Positions 62,866 through 64,000 of a stretch of DNA of 64,000 bases are shown here, one piece after another. Position numbers and translations under genes: made by a program. Position 1 is the first letter of the stretch. Each line of letters starts with the position of its first letter. This DNA comes from Dryas octopetala (lineage: Eukaryota > Streptophyta > Magnoliopsida > Rosales > Rosaceae), in NCBI GenBank assembly GCA_963921425.1, contig OY992839.1, forward strand, positions 312,501-376,500, given 5' to 3'. The notes below the pieces were generated by a model that did not search any database, was not told where the DNA came from, and saw only the letters and a list, made by a program, of their open reading frames with translations.

Positions 62866-64000
62866 ATGGAAGCCATCGACATGGATGTGGAGGAGCAACC
62901 TCAGACCAATCCCAACTCGTTCAAGCGTTTCGGACTCAAAAACTCTATCCAAACAAACTTCGGGGATGACTACGTTTTCCAAATTGTCCCCAAGTAGGTT
63001 CCTTTTCTTTTTAGCTTCTCGTTTTAAACACATTCCTTCGAAGAAAATTTTGAAATCATACCACAGAGATGAATTATCGACTCTGATGATAAACCCCACT
63101 GACGAACAATTCAACATTTCAATTGGGTTGTGCAGCTCGCACTTCACTTTTGGTCAAGGGGGCTAAGAACATCGATTTCTTACATTTTCTCGGAAACCAA
63201 ATCGAGTATATTGAAATGGGTTTTATAAATTTTTCATGGGGGTTGAATTTTTGTGGGTTTTTGGTGGAAGGGATGATTGGACGGCAATGGCGGTGTCACT
63301 GTCAACCAACGCAGTGAAGTTGTACTCACCAGTGACGGGTCAGTACTATGGAGAGTGCAAGGGCCACTCTGCAACTATCAACCACATCTCTTTCTCAGGT
63401 CCATCAACCCCACATGTCTTGCACTCTTGCTCCTCTGACGGAACCATTAGAGCTTGGGACACGCGCACATTCCAAGAGGTTGGCTTCTTCAATTGCATAC
63501 ACTTGCCTGTATCTTGAAATGTGTTTCTTAATTTGTAACTTTGGTTTGTTTGATTGTCAATGCTACAGGTGTCATCTTTTTGTACTGGTCCTTCTAAAGA
63601 GATTTTCAGCTTCTCGTTTGGTGGATCAGCTAATAATCTTCTTGCCGCAGGATGTCAATCTCAGGTGCTGCATTTATTATAACGGCTTTAATCACATTTG
63701 GTGTTAATTAAGAGTTTAATACAAGTCCTTATTTTCTAGTTTTATGTTCGTCATGCTGTCTATGACATAGTCTTGTGCCTATAAAGGACGCTTCCACCAT
63801 TTTGTGCATATTGAAGGAACTAAGGAAGAGTGTGTGTCAATTCTGGGGTAAAATTTCAGTCGATAATATATTCAATGTTTCACGTTCACTCTTTAGACTT
63901 CTAAACTGATGGGATGCAAAATTATTTTAATTCTATGTACTTGTAGTTCTTTATCCTTGCTTATTGACAGATGCTATATCATTTGTTACCCTTCTTACTG
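62866..64000 (+). CDS. GTS1: WD40-repeat protein, WDR89/GIGANTUS1-like (5' part)
   Basis: First three exons, 62866-62993, 63271-63478 and 63569-63664; the gene continues beyond the right edge. The protein starts MEAIDMDVEEQPQTNPNSF, and DYVFQIVPKDDWTAMAVSLS leads into the first WD40 blades: VKLYSPVTGQYYGECKGHSATINHI, then HVLHSCSSDGTIRAWDTRTF and EIFSFSFGG. This is the N-terminal part of WDR89; the Arabidopsis member GIGANTUS1 affects germination and growth and is linked with ribosome biogenesis. Exon 1 ends in phase 2 at AA/GTAGGT and exon 2 starts after GGTGGAAG, rebuilding Lys-Asp-Asp. Exons 2 and 3 join in phase 0. From memory GTS1 and ABCC4 are adjacent in Arabidopsis, as they nearly are here. 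Confidence 0.88.

Overview
This window is nuclear DNA from a flowering plant, most likely a core eudicot. The genes are split by short AT-rich introns with GT-AG borders. The proteins are plant-specific or plant-type (EID1-like F-box, NLA-type SPX-RING, SR34A-type splicing factor, plant ABCC4/14-type transporter). Intergenic DNA is AT-rich and carries MITEs, CT/GA microsatellites and a Ty1/copia fragment. A Rosaceae tree such as Prunus would fit, but that is a guess.

Layout from left to right: the 5' end of a DExH-box helicase gene with DExH8/CCCH-type similarity (- strand, runs off the left edge); a complex I 15-kDa subunit gene (NDUFS5 type, +); an SR34A-like splicing factor gene (+) with a candidate poison exon; a single-exon EID1-like F-box gene (+); an internally deleted ABC transporter pseudogene (+); a single-exon TFIIIC TPR subunit gene (+); two tandem universal stress protein genes (-); an NLA/BAH1-like SPX-RING E3 ligase gene (+); a STIP1/TFIP11-like G-patch pseudogene (+) broken by two frameshifts and half of a copia element; a NOP16-like gene (-); an intact 1508-residue ABCC transporter gene (-), which is the likely source of the pseudogene 25 kb away; a p23 HSP90 co-chaperone gene (+); an F-box/LRR pseudogene (-); and the 5' end of a WDR89/GTS1-like WD40 gene (+, runs off the right edge).

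From memory, DExH8, the 15-kDa complex I subunit, a USP, GTS1 and ABCC4 lie close together at the end of Arabidopsis chromosome 2, so much of this window looks like a conserved microsyntenic block. EID1/p23-1 and NLA/NOP16 are also remembered as neighbour pairs in Arabidopsis. These are housekeeping or regulatory genes rather than an operon-like system. I found no novel multi-gene system. The less ordinary content is the deletion-derived inverted ABCC copy, the retrotransposon-split STIP1 copy, several small inverted-repeat elements with 9-11 bp flanking direct repeats, and a palindrome-rich minisatellite.

All exon borders were read by eye from splice consensus and reading-frame continuity. 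For complete genes the summed exon lengths are divisible by three.
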